Below, in pieces: positions 36,785 through 45,854 of a DNA stretch of 64,000 nt (position 1 is its first letter; each line of letters opens with the position of its first letter). Origin of the DNA: Corynebacterium sp. ACRPH (GTDB lineage: Bacteria; Actinomycetota; Actinomycetes; Mycobacteriales; Mycobacteriaceae); the NCBI RefSeq assembly GCF_022347285.1, contig NZ_JAKRND010000009.1, positions 1 through 64,000 of the forward strand, written 5' to 3'. The notes under the pieces were generated by a model. That model did not search any database. It saw nothing but the letters and a program-made list of their open reading frames with translations, and was not told the origin of the DNA. Both the position numbers and the translations under genes were made by a program.

Positions 36785-37569
36785 ACCAGCTCGCCCTCGA
36801 CGATGACGTTGTAGCCGAGGTCGTTGCTGCCGGAGACCGAGCAGGCGATCAGCACGATCCGCCCCGGACGCTTGTCGTCCATAATGTCCGGATCCACGAT
36901 GGCCTCGTTCTTATCCACCAGCCAGCTGCGGGTAACCTTCCAGGTCCTCTGGTGGTTCGCGCCGTCGCGCATCTTGATCTTTGCCCCGTTGAGCACGTCG
37001 GAAGAGTAGCGCTTCACCGGCTTGCCATCCGTGCCGTTTACGTTCTTCGGCGGAGCGTTCAGGTCCACATCCGCCGTCACCGCCTCGCTCAAAGGGTTGA
37101 ACACCAGCGGGGCCGCACCCCACGCATGCCCCAGGACGTACATCGTGCCCTTTTCCGCATCCTTCGGCGAAACACCCCAGCCGTTGACCCAGCGCACCAT
37201 GGTGTTCTGCGGCCCCGCTGGGTTCAGCGGCAGGGCGTAGGGCATCGAGTCGAACGTTGCATCCTGCACCGGCGCGGGGCCGTCCATGTTGAAAGACCCG
37301 GTTCCCCCGACAGGCCCCGGAACTACCGAGGGGTCATCCTCGTCCTCCCGCTTGCCGTCCTTCTTCGGCTTCTTCTCGCTGGGCCTCGCGGAGCTTGAGG
37401 TGGCGGAGTTGGACGAGCCCTCGCTGGAGTTGGTGGTGTTGGAGGCCGAGGGGGCGTCCCCACCCAAAGAGTCCAGAGCAACCCAAATAAGCGAAGCGAT
37501 TATGAGCAGCAGGACCACGACGAAGACCAAAACACGGAGAGGATTAGAGAAGGGGCGGCGAGAGCTCAT
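36781..37569 (-). CDS. Sortase-like membrane protein
   Basis: This 262-aa protein has an N-terminal membrane anchor (residues 11-32) and a Ser/Lys/Asp-rich linker (about 35-85). The sortase beta-barrel follows, with the catalytic His in YVLGHAWG (about 148) and Cys in IVLIACSVSG (about 243). The family Arg expected just after the Cys is not seen; the segment reads DLGYNVIVEG. It may be an inactive or variant class E/F sortase. The start is the Met of MSSRRPFSNP; the longer ORF runs into the divergent MFS gene. Confidence 0.75.
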   Translation of the reverse strand: MSSRRPFSNPLRVLVFVVVLLLIIASLIWVALDSLGGDAPSASNTTNSSEGSSNSATSSSARPSEKKPKKDGKREDEDDPSVVPGPVGGTGSFNMDGPAPVQDATFDSMPYALPLNPAGPQNTMVRWVNGWGVSPKDAEKGTMYVLGHAWGAAPLVFNPLSEAVTADVDLNAPPKNVNGTDGKPVKRYSSDVLNGAKIKMRDGANHQRTWKVTRSWLVDKNEAIVDPDIMDDKRPGRIVLIACSVSGSNDLGYNVIVEGELV

Positions 37570-37612
37570 GGTGAATAAGTTTATCCATAACCCACGGAGT
37601 AGCGTGAGATGA

Positions 37613-38932
37613 GTGACAGCTACGGATAAAGACAAACTCAGCGCACGGGCGCTCATCGTGTGGGGAGCCGGGGTGCTGTGCTACACCCTGGCGGTAACGG
37701 GACGCACGTCCTTCGGCGTGGCTAGCGTGGATGCCATCGATCGCTTCCACATCAACGCCGCGCAGTTGGCGGTATTCACCGCACTACAGCTGGCGGTGTA
37801 CGCCTTCGCGCAGATCCCGGTGGGTCTGCTGGTGGACCGCTTCGGGCCGCGCAAGCTGATGGTGGCCGGCGCCTTCGTCATGGCGGTGGGGCAGGTCACG
37901 CTGGCCTTCACCACGAGCTACCCGGTGGCGATCTTCGCCCGCATGCTGATCGGCGCGGGTGATGCGACGGCCTTCCTGTCCGTGATGCGCCTGATCCCCG
38001 CGTGGATTCCGCTGCGCCACGCGCCGCTGCTCGGCCAGCTGACGGGTGCGGTGGGGCAGTTCGGTCAGTTCCTGTCTGCTGTGCCTTTCCTGAGCCTGCT
38101 GCACGCGACCAGCTGGCAGACCGGCTTCGTGAGCCTCGGCGCGGTGGGCGCGCTGCTGGCGCTGGCCGCGGGAGTGCTGGTGAAGGACTCGCCAGAGCCG
38201 GAGGCAGAGGCAGAAGCGGAGGCGGCGCGCGGAAAGGCCAGCGCTGATGCGGGCACCAAGGCCAGCGCCGAGCCCGCCAAGCCCGCCGAGCGCCTGGGCG
38301 TGAAGAAGGTCCTGGCCAACGTGCTGACCAACCGTGTCTGCTGGCACGGCTTCTTCGTCCACTGGACGGGCCTAGGCGCGCTGGTGGTGTTCACCCTGCT
38401 GTGGGGCCTGCCGATCATGACACTCGGTCTGGGGCTGCCCGCCGACCAGGCCGGCCTGGCACTCTCGCTGGGCACGCTGGCCTCCGTGGCGGTCGGCCCG
38501 ATCGTGGGTCTGCTGTCCGCCCGCTTCTACAATCGCCGCATGCAGATTGTGATGGTCTTCTCCATCACCGGCTGGCTGGGCTGGCTGTGGTTCTTCACCT
38601 CCGCGCCGACGGGCGCGCTGTGGGCGGCGTGTCTAATGAACATCGTCATGGGCTTCACAGGCCCGGTTGCGAACTTGGGCTTCGACTCCGTGCGCGAGAA
38701 GGTGGACCGCCGCTTTGTCGCGACCGGCACAGGCCTGGCGAATATGGGCGGCTGGATCGCGGGAATGATCGGAGCTCAGGCCGTCGGTGTGCTGCTGAAC
38801 CTGCGCGCCCCGGACGGCAACTACGACTGGGCGGACTTCGGCATGGCCTGGATCGCGGTGGCTACCGTATGGGCCTGCGGTTTCTGCGGAATGTGGCTCA
38901 CGCGTGATCGCAACGTGCGCCGTTACTCTTAA
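37613..38932 (+). CDS. MFS transporter
   Basis: This 439-aa 12-helix carrier has the major-facilitator loop 2-3 motif GLLVDRFGPRKLMVAG. The two six-helix halves are joined by an Ala/Glu-rich linker EPEAEAEAEAARGKASADAG. The start is a GTG (37613). Substrate unknown; sequence is closest in style to the nitrate/sugar-phosphate-type MFS branches, which I cannot resolve. It diverges from the sortase-like gene with only 43 bp between starts. Confidence 0.82.
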   Translation: MTATDKDKLSARALIVWGAGVLCYTLAVTGRTSFGVASVDAIDRFHINAAQLAVFTALQLAVYAFAQIPVGLLVDRFGPRKLMVAGAFVMAVGQVTLAFTTSYPVAIFARMLIGAGDATAFLSVMRLIPAWIPLRHAPLLGQLTGAVGQFGQFLSAVPFLSLLHATSWQTGFVSLGAVGALLALAAGVLVKDSPEPEAEAEAEAARGKASADAGTKASAEPAKPAERLGVKKVLANVLTNRVCWHGFFVHWTGLGALVVFTLLWGLPIMTLGLGLPADQAGLALSLGTLASVAVGPIVGLLSARFYNRRMQIVMVFSITGWLGWLWFFTSAPTGALWAACLMNIVMGFTGPVANLGFDSVREKVDRRFVATGTGLANMGGWIAGMIGAQAVGVLLNLRAPDGNYDWADFGMAWIAVATVWACGFCGMWLTRDRNVRRYS

Positions 38933-38942
38933 GCCCTTTTCC

Positions 38943-40286
38943 TCAGGCTTTTTCCTTAAGACGTTCTTTCTTCGTGACGCCCTCAGCCTCCCGCTTCTTT
39001 GCGGCTCGCGACTTTAACCCGGCGTGGATGGTGAGCTTGAGCGCCAGGTAAGTGATGTAGACCATCAGGATGTTCCGGGCGGTGAGTACGAGGGCTGCGA
39101 ACCAGTGGGGACCTTCGAACAGCAGGTTATAGGTGAAGGGGAACACTGCCGTGGTCAGGGCGGCAGTGAGCACGCTGAGCCATGCGAGCTTGCGCAGCGT
39201 GTCGGCCTCTCTACTCGTTCCGGCTTGCGCATTGGCCTCGTCGCGTGTGCTGTCCCGCCCGGAGGCGCCGGGGTTGTCCGGCTGCTTTGCCAACAGGACT
39301 GCCAACACCGGGCCGAACCATACGACGTACTGCGGGGAGAACACCTTGTTGGAGACGATCAGCAGCAGCACCATAGTCAGGAAGAACAGGGCGGTACTGA
39401 GGGGAGACCAGGCGTCACCAAGAAAATGCCACAGAGCCCAGGCAAGGCCGAACAACATGGTGCACGCCATCAACACGCTGCTGGCCGTGACCAGCTGATC
39501 CACGCCCGGGCCGAAGATCTCGAAACTCTTCGACGGGGCCTTATCGATGTGCCAATGGCCGGGGAAGAACGCAGCCGCGACAATCAGGGGAGTGGCGAGG
39601 ATCGACTCGATCTGCAGGCCGCGGACATCCTGGTACGTCAGCGGGGAGACCAGGCGATCCCAGCCGGAAGTCAGCGCCGTAATCGCGCCGACGACCACGA
39701 GGGTGCCGCCGAACGTGGCCAGGCGAACCCAGGTGGCGGAACGATTCCACTTATCCACCAGCCCGGCGGCCAGCGCGGCGGGCCACAGTTTCGACATCGC
39801 TGCAAATCCCAGCAGCGCGGAGGCGACCTTCGGGTGGGTGAATAGAGCAGCCGCGGTCGCAGCAACCAGTAGGCCGGGGATGAGATCCAGGCGGGAGTAC
39901 ACGATAGGCCCAGCGGCGGCGGTGAAGGCAGTCCAGAATAGCGCGGCGCGGTGGCTGCGGTTTAGCAGATAGAAGAAGAAAACCGTGCTACAGGCGATGA
40001 GGAACCCAGAGAACAGGGTGAGGAAAACATGGGCGTGATCCCCGCATACTTGAATGATCGCGCGGACGGGCCACAGGCCGGCATCCGGATACTCGGATAG
40101 CGGCAGCGCGCCATGGCTGGGATGCGTGGGCTTGCCCAAGGAATTACGGAAGTAATACATCGGGTCGCCCTTGGCGAAGGGCCAGAAGATCAGGATTCCA
40201 ACGATAACCGCATTCGCCGCTACCCAGGCTGCGATGATTCTAGAACGGGGCCAAGTGGCGGTAGTTACGTTGGTCTGATCACTCAC
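38943..40286 (-). CDS. GT87-type polyprenol-phosphate-mannose mannosyltransferase
   Basis: This 447-aa integral membrane protein has about ten to eleven helices. The periplasmic loop after helix 1 has ALPLSEYPDAGLWPVR, containing the EYP/D region typical of GT-C GT87 (DUF2029) enzymes, and SRLDLIPGLLVA lies between helices. In corynebacteria this family adds mannose or arabinose to lipoglycans of the envelope. The exact acceptor cannot be read. A Lys-rich C-terminal tail follows the last helix. Confidence 0.75.
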   Translation of the reverse strand: MSDQTNVTTATWPRSRIIAAWVAANAVIVGILIFWPFAKGDPMYYFRNSLGKPTHPSHGALPLSEYPDAGLWPVRAIIQVCGDHAHVFLTLFSGFLIACSTVFFFYLLNRSHRAALFWTAFTAAAGPIVYSRLDLIPGLLVAATAAALFTHPKVASALLGFAAMSKLWPAALAAGLVDKWNRSATWVRLATFGGTLVVVGAITALTSGWDRLVSPLTYQDVRGLQIESILATPLIVAAAFFPGHWHIDKAPSKSFEIFGPGVDQLVTASSVLMACTMLFGLAWALWHFLGDAWSPLSTALFFLTMVLLLIVSNKVFSPQYVVWFGPVLAVLLAKQPDNPGASGRDSTRDEANAQAGTSREADTLRKLAWLSVLTAALTTAVFPFTYNLLFEGPHWFAALVLTARNILMVYITYLALKLTIHAGLKSRAAKKREAEGVTKKERLKEKA

Positions 40287-40301
40287 GAGAGTGAACTGTA
40301 C

Positions 40302-40868
40302 CTAAAAGTTTTCAGCTTCCCTAGCAAGCGCACGGATGGTCTGCTGGATTCCTTCCTGCAGGCTAGCCTCGAACTTTTCCTCCCCGCCGAGGACGGCTGC
40401 GACTAGCACTCGGGAAACCAGGGAAGTGTTGCCACCGGGAGCCAGGCGCTTCTCCGTGAGGACGGTCTGGGAGCCGTCGGCGGTGGGGCAGAGCTCGAAG
40501 CGCCAGCGCGTGCCGTTCAGGGGGATCTTGAATTCGAAGACCTGATCCGGCTCGACCTCTGTGACGACCGCCCAGGTGGGCCACCAGAGGATGCCCTGGC
40601 GGTTGAAGTTGATCGTGACGGTGCCCGGGGTCGGAGCTGCGCCGGCTGCGCCCGCGGAACCGCTCGCGCCCGCGCCGGCTGCGCTCGCGCCTGCGCTGGC
40701 GCCAACGTTGCCCGCGCCAGCTGCGCTGCTCTTGCGACGTGGCAGCAGGATCATCTTCTTACACTGCGGGCTGCGCTGACCCATCGCCGAGAGGTCGGTA
40801 ACCCGCTGCCAGACCTTGCTGGCGGGTGCGTTGACGGTGGTGCTGGCGGAGATCTCCGGTGCTGCCAT
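40302..40868 (-). CDS. SRPBCC family protein
   Basis: This 188-aa protein has the START/Bet v1-like fold: PEISASTTVNAPASKVWQRV at the start, then a hydrophobic-cavity pattern ending with a C-terminal helix EEKFEASLQEGIQQTIRALA. A Gly/Ala/Ser-rich insertion of about 38 residues (nt 40610-40735) occupies an early loop. A ligand cannot be inferred. It lies 15 bp beyond the stop side of the glycosyltransferase start region and reads the same way. Confidence 0.75.
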   Translation of the reverse strand: MAAPEISASTTVNAPASKVWQRVTDLSAMGQRSPQCKKMILLPRRKSSAAGAGNVGASAGASAAGAGASGSAGAAGAAPTPGTVTINFNRQGILWWPTWAVVTEVEPDQVFEFKIPLNGTRWRFELCPTADGSQTVLTEKRLAPGGNTSLVSRVLVAAVLGGEEKFEASLQEGIQQTIRALAREAENF

Positions 40869-40956
40869 GTTTGTGGTGCCTTTCGTCAGGGGAACGTCTC
40901 GGTGGCGGAAGTTTCGTCGCCGTAACTAGCGGTGGTTCCACACTACGTGCTGCAAG

Positions 40957-41244
40957 CTACGCATCCACCACAATCGAAGAATCCACATCGCCATGCCGGG
41001 AGCACTCCGCCGTCCAGCCCATCGGATTCACCTGCACCTTCATGCGGCGCCCGCACAGCGGGCAGAAACGCGGTGGCTCCAAACCCGCTAGTGCCCCGCG
41101 GCTCGCCTGCGCAAGCGCTCCGCGGCCGACGCGCAAGGTCTCGTCTGAAGAGTCGAGTGGTTGGCCCGTGTGGGCGTCATATAAAGGGGTACCGCCCAAG
41201 ACAAACAGGGCGGTGAGTTCGCTTAGAGGCATCGAGGACGTCAC
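40957..41244 (-). CDS. bsaP: Biotin synthase auxiliary protein BsaP
   Basis: This 95-aa protein contains FCPLCGRRM, a later Cys in AECSRHG, and ends DSSIVVDA, like actinobacterial BsaP. BsaP was reported in C. glutamicum to be needed for BioB activity, probably in sulfur or iron-sulfur supply. It starts 7 bp after the bioB stop with a GTG (an ATG four codons on is possible), so the two are co-transcribed. Confidence 0.85.
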   Translation of the reverse strand: MTSSMPLSELTALFVLGGTPLYDAHTGQPLDSSDETLRVGRGALAQASRGALAGLEPPRFCPLCGRRMKVQVNPMGWTAECSRHGDVDSSIVVDA

Positions 41245-41251
41245 GGTGTGC

Positions 41252-42316
41252 CTACAGGGTCGCGTTCAGAGCCTTGATCGGCAGCTGGAGCTTGCCGAGC
41301 ATGTCCACGTCGCGTTCGGCCGGGCGACCCAGCGTGGTCAGGTAGTTGCCCACAATGACGGCGTTGATGCCTCCCAACAGGCCCTTCTCCGCGCCCAGGT
41401 CGCCCAAAGTCAGCTCGCGGCCGCCTGCGAAACGCAGCAGCTGGCGGGGGAGAGCCAGACGGAACGCGCCGATGGTGCGCAGAGCATCGTTGACCGGCAT
41501 GGGTTCGAGGTCCGCGAAAGGAGTACCGGGGCGGGGGTCGAAGAAGTTCAGCGGAACCTCCGTGGGGTCGAGGTTCTGCAGGTCGATGGCGAACTCCGCA
41601 CGCTGCTCAACCGTCTCGCCCATGCCGACGATGCCGCCGCAGCAGACCTCCATGCCCGCGTCGCGGACCATCTCCAGGGTGGAGGTGCGCTCCTCCCAGG
41701 TGTGGGTGGTGACGACCTCCGGGAAGTAGCTTTTGCAAGTCTCCAGGTTGTGGTTGTAGCGGTGCACGCCGAGCTCCTTCAGGCGATCGACCTGCTCCTG
41801 GGTGAGGATGCCGATGGACGCGGCGATGTTGATGTCGACCTCCGCCTGGATGGCGGCGATGGCCTTGGCCATCTGGTTCATCAGATCCTCGTCGGGGCCC
41901 TTCACGGCGGCGACGATGCAGAACTCCGTGGCGCCGGTCTTCGCGGTCTGCTTTGCGGCCTCGATCAGCTGGGCGATGTCTAGCTGGATGGAGCGGACCG
42001 GGGATTCGAAAAGGCCCGACTGGGCGCAGAAGTGGCAGTCCTCGGGGCAGCCGCCGGTCTGCAGGGAGATAATGCCCTCCATCTCCACGGCATCTCCGCA
42101 CCACTTCAGGCGGACCTGGTGGGCCAGGTCCAGCAGCTCGTCCAGGTGCTCGTCGCCGAGCTGCAGAACCTGGAGGGTTTCCTCGTAGTTCAGGGGCTCG
42201 CCGTTTTCCAGGACCTTCGTGCGGGCGAGGGTTAGGATTTCTGGGGTTTCGGCGGTTGCTGGGGTCTCTGGGGTTTCGGGGGCGTGGGTGGCCGGATTCG
42301 ATTCGGCGGTAGTCAT
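41252..42316 (-). CDS. bioB: Biotin synthase
   Basis: This 354-aa radical SAM enzyme inserts sulfur into dethiobiotin. The iron-sulfur motif is [13 protein letters not shown] (CX3CX2C, about residue 92). Other matches: ISLQTGG before it, [29 protein letters not shown] and [15 protein letters not shown] Thr/Pro/Glu-rich stretch at residues 1-25 precedes the fold. I chose the ATG at 42316 because GGAGACC lies upstream. It is followed by bsaP. Confidence 0.96.
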   Translation of the reverse strand: MTTAESNPATHAPETPETPATAETPEILTLARTKVLENGEPLNYEETLQVLQLGDEHLDELLDLAHQVRLKWCGDAVEMEGIISLQTGGCPEDCHFCAQSGLFESPVRSIQLDIAQLIEAAKQTAKTGATEFCIVAAVKGPDEDLMNQMAKAIAAIQAEVDINIAASIGILTQEQVDRLKELGVHRYNHNLETCKSYFPEVVTTHTWEERTSTLEMVRDAGMEVCCGGIVGMGETVEQRAEFAIDLQNLDPTEVPLNFFDPRPGTPFADLEPMPVNDALRTIGAFRLALPRQLLRFAGGRELTLGDLGAEKGLLGGINAVIVGNYLTTLGRPAERDVDMLGKLQLPIKALNATL

Positions 42317-42528
42317 CGTCGGTCTCCTCAAAGCTGTCGTGAAACTTCTCGTGCGAGTTATGGGGGCGTATCAGTCTTGAGCGTCAGTCTTGAACGCCGT
42401 TTAGTTTGACATGCTAACGTACCGAGGTCGCGATGTGTGACATACCGGGGGCTAAGGAGTTTCGAGGGGGTGTTGGGCGCGTGGTGGGGGCGCGTGAAAC
42501 GCCGGGGTTGGACGCCTGGCGTGAGGGG

Positions 42529-42643
42529 AATGTCCCAAATCTTCCACTCTGTTTTTATAACTAATCTATTAGTGCAGGTCAGGGGCTTTTGGAAACTGGG
42601 CTGCAAATGTACTTTTTGGTGAAAGTGGAAGATTTGGGACATT
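42529..42643. repeat. Inverted-repeat element 4
   Basis: Perfect 19-bp arms: 42529-42547 (AATGTCCCAAATCTTCCAC) and 42625-42643. The inner motif GCAGGTCAG is at 42574-42582 (CTGACCTGC on the minus strand). Only the outer AATGTC and the inner motif are shared with elements 1-3. It lies in a 631-bp gene-free gap (42317-42947), which also holds a 17-bp direct repeat (GTGCAGGTCGCACGGTG, about 42743-42790) and the terminator at 42825. Confidence 0.85.
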
Positions 42644-42815
42644 GGCGCTGTAGCTCGCTCGCGACTGTGAAGCTTGTGGGGCATAAGGGGTGCATGTGGT
42701 GTGAGTGGTGTGGGCGGTTCCGGTGCTGTGAAGGTTATGCAGTGCAGGTCGCACGGTGGGCGACGCCAGGTGCAGGTCGCACGGTGAAAGCCGCGGCAGA
42801 GGCAGCGCGGTGCAG

Positions 42816-42855
42816 GGCAAAAGAAAAGTGGCACCCCGTGGGGAGGTGCCACTTT
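42816..42855 (-). terminator. Intrinsic terminator of the cupin gene
   Basis: An 11-bp stem (AAAGTGGCACC 42825-42835 with GGTGCCACTTT 42845-42855) is followed on the minus strand by TTTTCTTTT. It lies about 90 bp after the cupin stop. Confidence 0.85.
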
Positions 42856-42947
42856 CGCCACGTCAGATGAGTCGCTGAACCATTCCGGCGACTAGCGCAG
42901 CTAGCCAGCTAACCCAGCACAGCTAGCCAGCCGACCCATCCCCAGCT

Positions 42948-43424
42948 CTAGGCGTGCTCGTCGGCCTGCTGCTTCGGAGGCTGAACAGTCCACTCCGGCG
43001 GAACGTCCTTGCCGGACTCCTCGTCCTGCTCTGCCTGCTCGGCGGTCTCCTGGACGATGCCCTTAGCGTGGTGGCTCGGCGCGTAGACCGCGTACACCTG
43101 CATCGGCTCGTCACCGGTGTTGATGATGTCGTGCCACACACCAGCCGGAACCTGCACAGCCCAGCCGTCGGAAACTTCCTGCTGGATGGTCATGTTGTCC
43201 TTGTCCGGTCCCATGATGCACTTGCCCACACCTGCGTCCAGGCGCAGGAACTGGTCGGTATCGTGGTGCACCTCCAGGCCGATGGAATCGCCGGGGGCGA
43301 TGGACATGAGGGTCACCTGCAGGTACTTGCCCGTCCATGCGGTCGTGCGGTAGTTCGTGTTCTCTCGGGTGGCAGTTTCAATGTCAAAGACATTGGCCTC
43401 TGGTCCGTTGTCTACGATCTTCAT
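42948..43424 (-). CDS. Cupin-domain protein
   Basis: This 158-aa single-domain cupin has motif 1 GLEVHHDTDQFLRLDAGVGK (His-His and Glu-like positions) and motif 2 PAGVWHDIINTGDEP. It probably binds a metal. An acidic C-terminal tail of about 35 residues follows. The ATG at 43424 has a strong AGGAG before it. Substrate unknown; similar proteins are annotated as mannose-6-phosphate-isomerase-like. Confidence 0.82.
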   Translation of the reverse strand: MKIVDNGPEANVFDIETATRENTNYRTTAWTGKYLQVTLMSIAPGDSIGLEVHHDTDQFLRLDAGVGKCIMGPDKDNMTIQQEVSDGWAVQVPAGVWHDIINTGDEPMQVYAVYAPSHHAKGIVQETAEQAEQDEESGKDVPPEWTVQPPKQQADEHA

Positions 43425-43540
43425 GATGCTCCTTCCGGTACGACGTCCTTTACCTCCCAGTGTAGGCCGATTTTCCTGGGGTTTCAGGCGCGTAACGGCT
43501 TGCCATCGCCGCAATGCCGTAACGCTGTAACACTGGAGGC

Positions 43541-44428
43541 ATGGCTGTTTCTGACATCTTTTGGAAATCTAACCCCGGCCGCCCCGGTTCCTGGGAGGCC
43601 GCAGGCTTGCGCTGGCTCGCCGAAGCTCCGGGCGGCGCGTCGGTTGTTTCTGTTTACGAGCACGATCGCCGCGGGTTGGGGATCGATCGGGTAGAGCCGA
43701 TGACGCCCACACGCGCCATGGCTGAAGATTTCGGCCGAAAGCTAGCGGCCACGCATGCCGCGGGGGCGCCCCACTTCGGGTTCTCGCCGACGGGGGAACC
43801 CGGATTCCAAGGCCCCAACGATAACCTCTTGGAGCTTCCCCTAAAGCCCTACGAAAACTGGGGAGAGTTCTACGCGGACGTGTGCTTGAGCCCGCTGGTT
43901 GCACGGGTATTCGGTGGAACTTCGGCAGTTGGATCGTTGGCAGCTGGAACCTCGTCAGCCGGTACGGCGGCATCCGGCGCCTCGCAGTCTGCTCCGGGGG
44001 CGGGCGCTGGGAGCGCCGGCGCAGACGTTCCCGCCGAGGTCACCCGGCTGCTGGAGGTTCTGCGCGCCGGGCAGCTGGACGACGGCATACCTCCGGCCCG
44101 TATCCACGGCGACTTGTGGGCGGGGAATGTGCTGTGGGGGAAGGTGGCGTCAAGAAATAAAGAAGGGGCAATCCTCATCGACCCGAGCGCGCATGGCGGC
44201 CATCCGCGCGCGGACCTGGCGGCGCTGCGACTCTTCGGCGCGCCGCACCTGAGCAGTATCGAGGGCGCGTATTTCGAGGCCAGCCCACACGTGGATGGCT
44301 GGGGGACAGGTGCGCAGAGCGTAGACCTGCATCAACAGCACCTGCTGTGGCTGCATGCGGCGGTCTTCGGCGGCGGCTACATCGGGGAGGCCGTTGCGGG
44401 CGCGGGGCGCGTGGTGCGCGAGCTGTGA
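43541..44428 (+). CDS. Fructosamine kinase family protein
   Basis: This 295-aa kinase-fold protein has catalytic loop ARIHGDLWAGNVLWG (about residue 186) and metal loop ILIDPSAHGGHPRADLA (about 210), the fructosamine/ketosamine-3-kinase pattern. It would phosphorylate glycated amines for deglycation. A Gly/Ala/Ser-rich insertion of about 40 residues (nt 43918-44035) lies between helix and catalytic loop. The ATG is preceded by GGAGG. Confidence 0.85.
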   Translation: MAVSDIFWKSNPGRPGSWEAAGLRWLAEAPGGASVVSVYEHDRRGLGIDRVEPMTPTRAMAEDFGRKLAATHAAGAPHFGFSPTGEPGFQGPNDNLLELPLKPYENWGEFYADVCLSPLVARVFGGTSAVGSLAAGTSSAGTAASGASQSAPGAGAGSAGADVPAEVTRLLEVLRAGQLDDGIPPARIHGDLWAGNVLWGKVASRNKEGAILIDPSAHGGHPRADLAALRLFGAPHLSSIEGAYFEASPHVDGWGTGAQSVDLHQQHLLWLHAAVFGGGYIGEAVAGAGRVVREL

Positions 44429-44569
44429 CGCGCAGGCGGGACGCGTGGTGCACGAGCTGTGAGGCGTTGCTAGCGGAAGTGCTGCAGGGAAGCCGACGGA
44501 GTACAGTCATAGTTCGGACAAAACCGCATAATTTGCTTTTCTAATTTTTCGTGAAGGAGTTTCCACAGC

Positions 44570-45814
44570 GTGAAGAGAACATTCTCTATCGCCATGGCTT
44601 TCGTCGGGCTGACCGTCGGCGCGGGCTTTGCAACTGGCCAAGAAGTCATCCAATACTTCATTTCCTTTGGACTCAACGGCATCTGGGGCGCGGTGCTGGC
44701 GGGTATCGTCATGACCCTCGCCGGTAGCGTGATCCTGCAGGTCGGCAGCTACTTCCTAGCCGATGAGCACCGCATGGTGTTCCGCAACGTTGCGCACCCA
44801 ATCGTCTCGCGCTTCTTGGATGTCTCCGTGACGATCACCCTGTTCGCCGTCGGTTTCGTGATGCTCGCCGGCGCGGGCTCCAACCTGGAGCAACAGTTCG
44901 GGCTTCCCTCCTGGGCTGGCGCGCTGCTGATGACGGGCGTGGTGCTGGCCGCCGGAATGCTGGACGTGGAGAAAGTCAGCCAGGTCATCGGTGCGCTGAC
45001 CCCGCTGATCATCGTCGCTGTGGTCTTCGCTTTCGTATACACGATGATCAACATGCCCTCCGACACCTCGCACTTGAATGAGATCGCGATGGCGGAGGAG
45101 TCTCCAGTTTCCCCGTGGATCGTCTCCGCCCTGAACTACAACGGCCTGGCGCTGCTGCTGGGTGTTTCCATGTCCCTGGTGATCGGCGGTAACTACTCGT
45201 CTCCGAAGGAAGCCGGCCTCGGCGGCCTGATGGGTGGCGTGCTGTACACCGCGATGCTGATCATCGCCGCGATCACCCTGTACCTAAACATCGAGACCGT
45301 TCAGGGCAGCGATGTGCCGATGCTCGCAATGATGGACGACATCAGTCCGGTGCTGGGCGTGATCATGGCGATCATCATCTTCTTCATGATCTTCAACACC
45401 GCGATCGGCATGTTCTACGCGCTGGGTAAGCGCCTGACCGCCAGCACCGACAAGTCCTTCCGCCCGGTGTTTATCGTGGTGACGCTCATTGGTTACGGCA
45501 TCAGCTTCGTGGGCTTCGATACCCTCATGACCTACGTCTACCCGGTGATCGGCTACATCGGCCTGGTGATGATCGTCGTGATGATCGCCTGGTGGGTGCG
45601 CTCCCGCGCCCGCATCTTCGCAGAGTCCAAGCGCCGTGATCGCATCCACGAGCTCGCCCACGCCCGCGAGCACGACGAGGAGGAGTACACCGATGAGGAT
45701 CGCCAGGAGCTGCGCAAGCTGGTCGGTGAGTCCAACATCGAGGACAAGGAGCTGCACGAGACCATCACCGACGAGGTGAAGAGCGAGATCCCGGACGCGG
45801 AGCTCGAGAAATAG
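44570..45814 (+). CDS. YkvI-type multi-spanning membrane protein
   Basis: This 414-aa protein begins with GTG: MKRTFSIAMAFVGLTVGAGF. About ten membrane helices are followed by a charged cytoplasmic tail from about residue 345 (RARIFAESKRRDRIHELAH onward). The first helix with its GxTVGAGFATGQE break resembles LeuT-fold carriers and the YkvI family. Substrate unknown. GAAGGAG lies upstream of the GTG. Confidence 0.75.
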   Translation: MKRTFSIAMAFVGLTVGAGFATGQEVIQYFISFGLNGIWGAVLAGIVMTLAGSVILQVGSYFLADEHRMVFRNVAHPIVSRFLDVSVTITLFAVGFVMLAGAGSNLEQQFGLPSWAGALLMTGVVLAAGMLDVEKVSQVIGALTPLIIVAVVFAFVYTMINMPSDTSHLNEIAMAEESPVSPWIVSALNYNGLALLLGVSMSLVIGGNYSSPKEAGLGGLMGGVLYTAMLIIAAITLYLNIETVQGSDVPMLAMMDDISPVLGVIMAIIIFFMIFNTAIGMFYALGKRLTASTDKSFRPVFIVVTLIGYGISFVGFDTLMTYVYPVIGYIGLVMIVVMIAWWVRSRARIFAESKRRDRIHELAHAREHDEEEYTDEDRQELRKLVGESNIEDKELHETITDEVKSEIPDAELEK

Positions 45815-45816
45815 CA

Positions 45817-45846
45817 TACGCCAGCCCTTTTACCTGGGCGTATAAT
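45817..45846 (+). promoter_or_regulatory. DUF421 gene promoter with overlapping palindrome
   Basis: TATAAT at 45841-45846 lies 8 nt before the ATG at 45855, so the message is nearly leaderless. The inverted repeat TACGCC (45817) / GGCGTA (45838-45843) overlaps the -10 box and could be an operator or the upstream gene's terminator stem. Confidence 0.45.
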
Positions 45847-45854
45847 GAGTATTC

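Noticed and set aside
42403..42418. GTTTGACATGCTAAC upstream of bioB as a BioQ operator
   Set aside because: It is loosely palindromic but does not fit the reported spacing of the BioQ box; left out.
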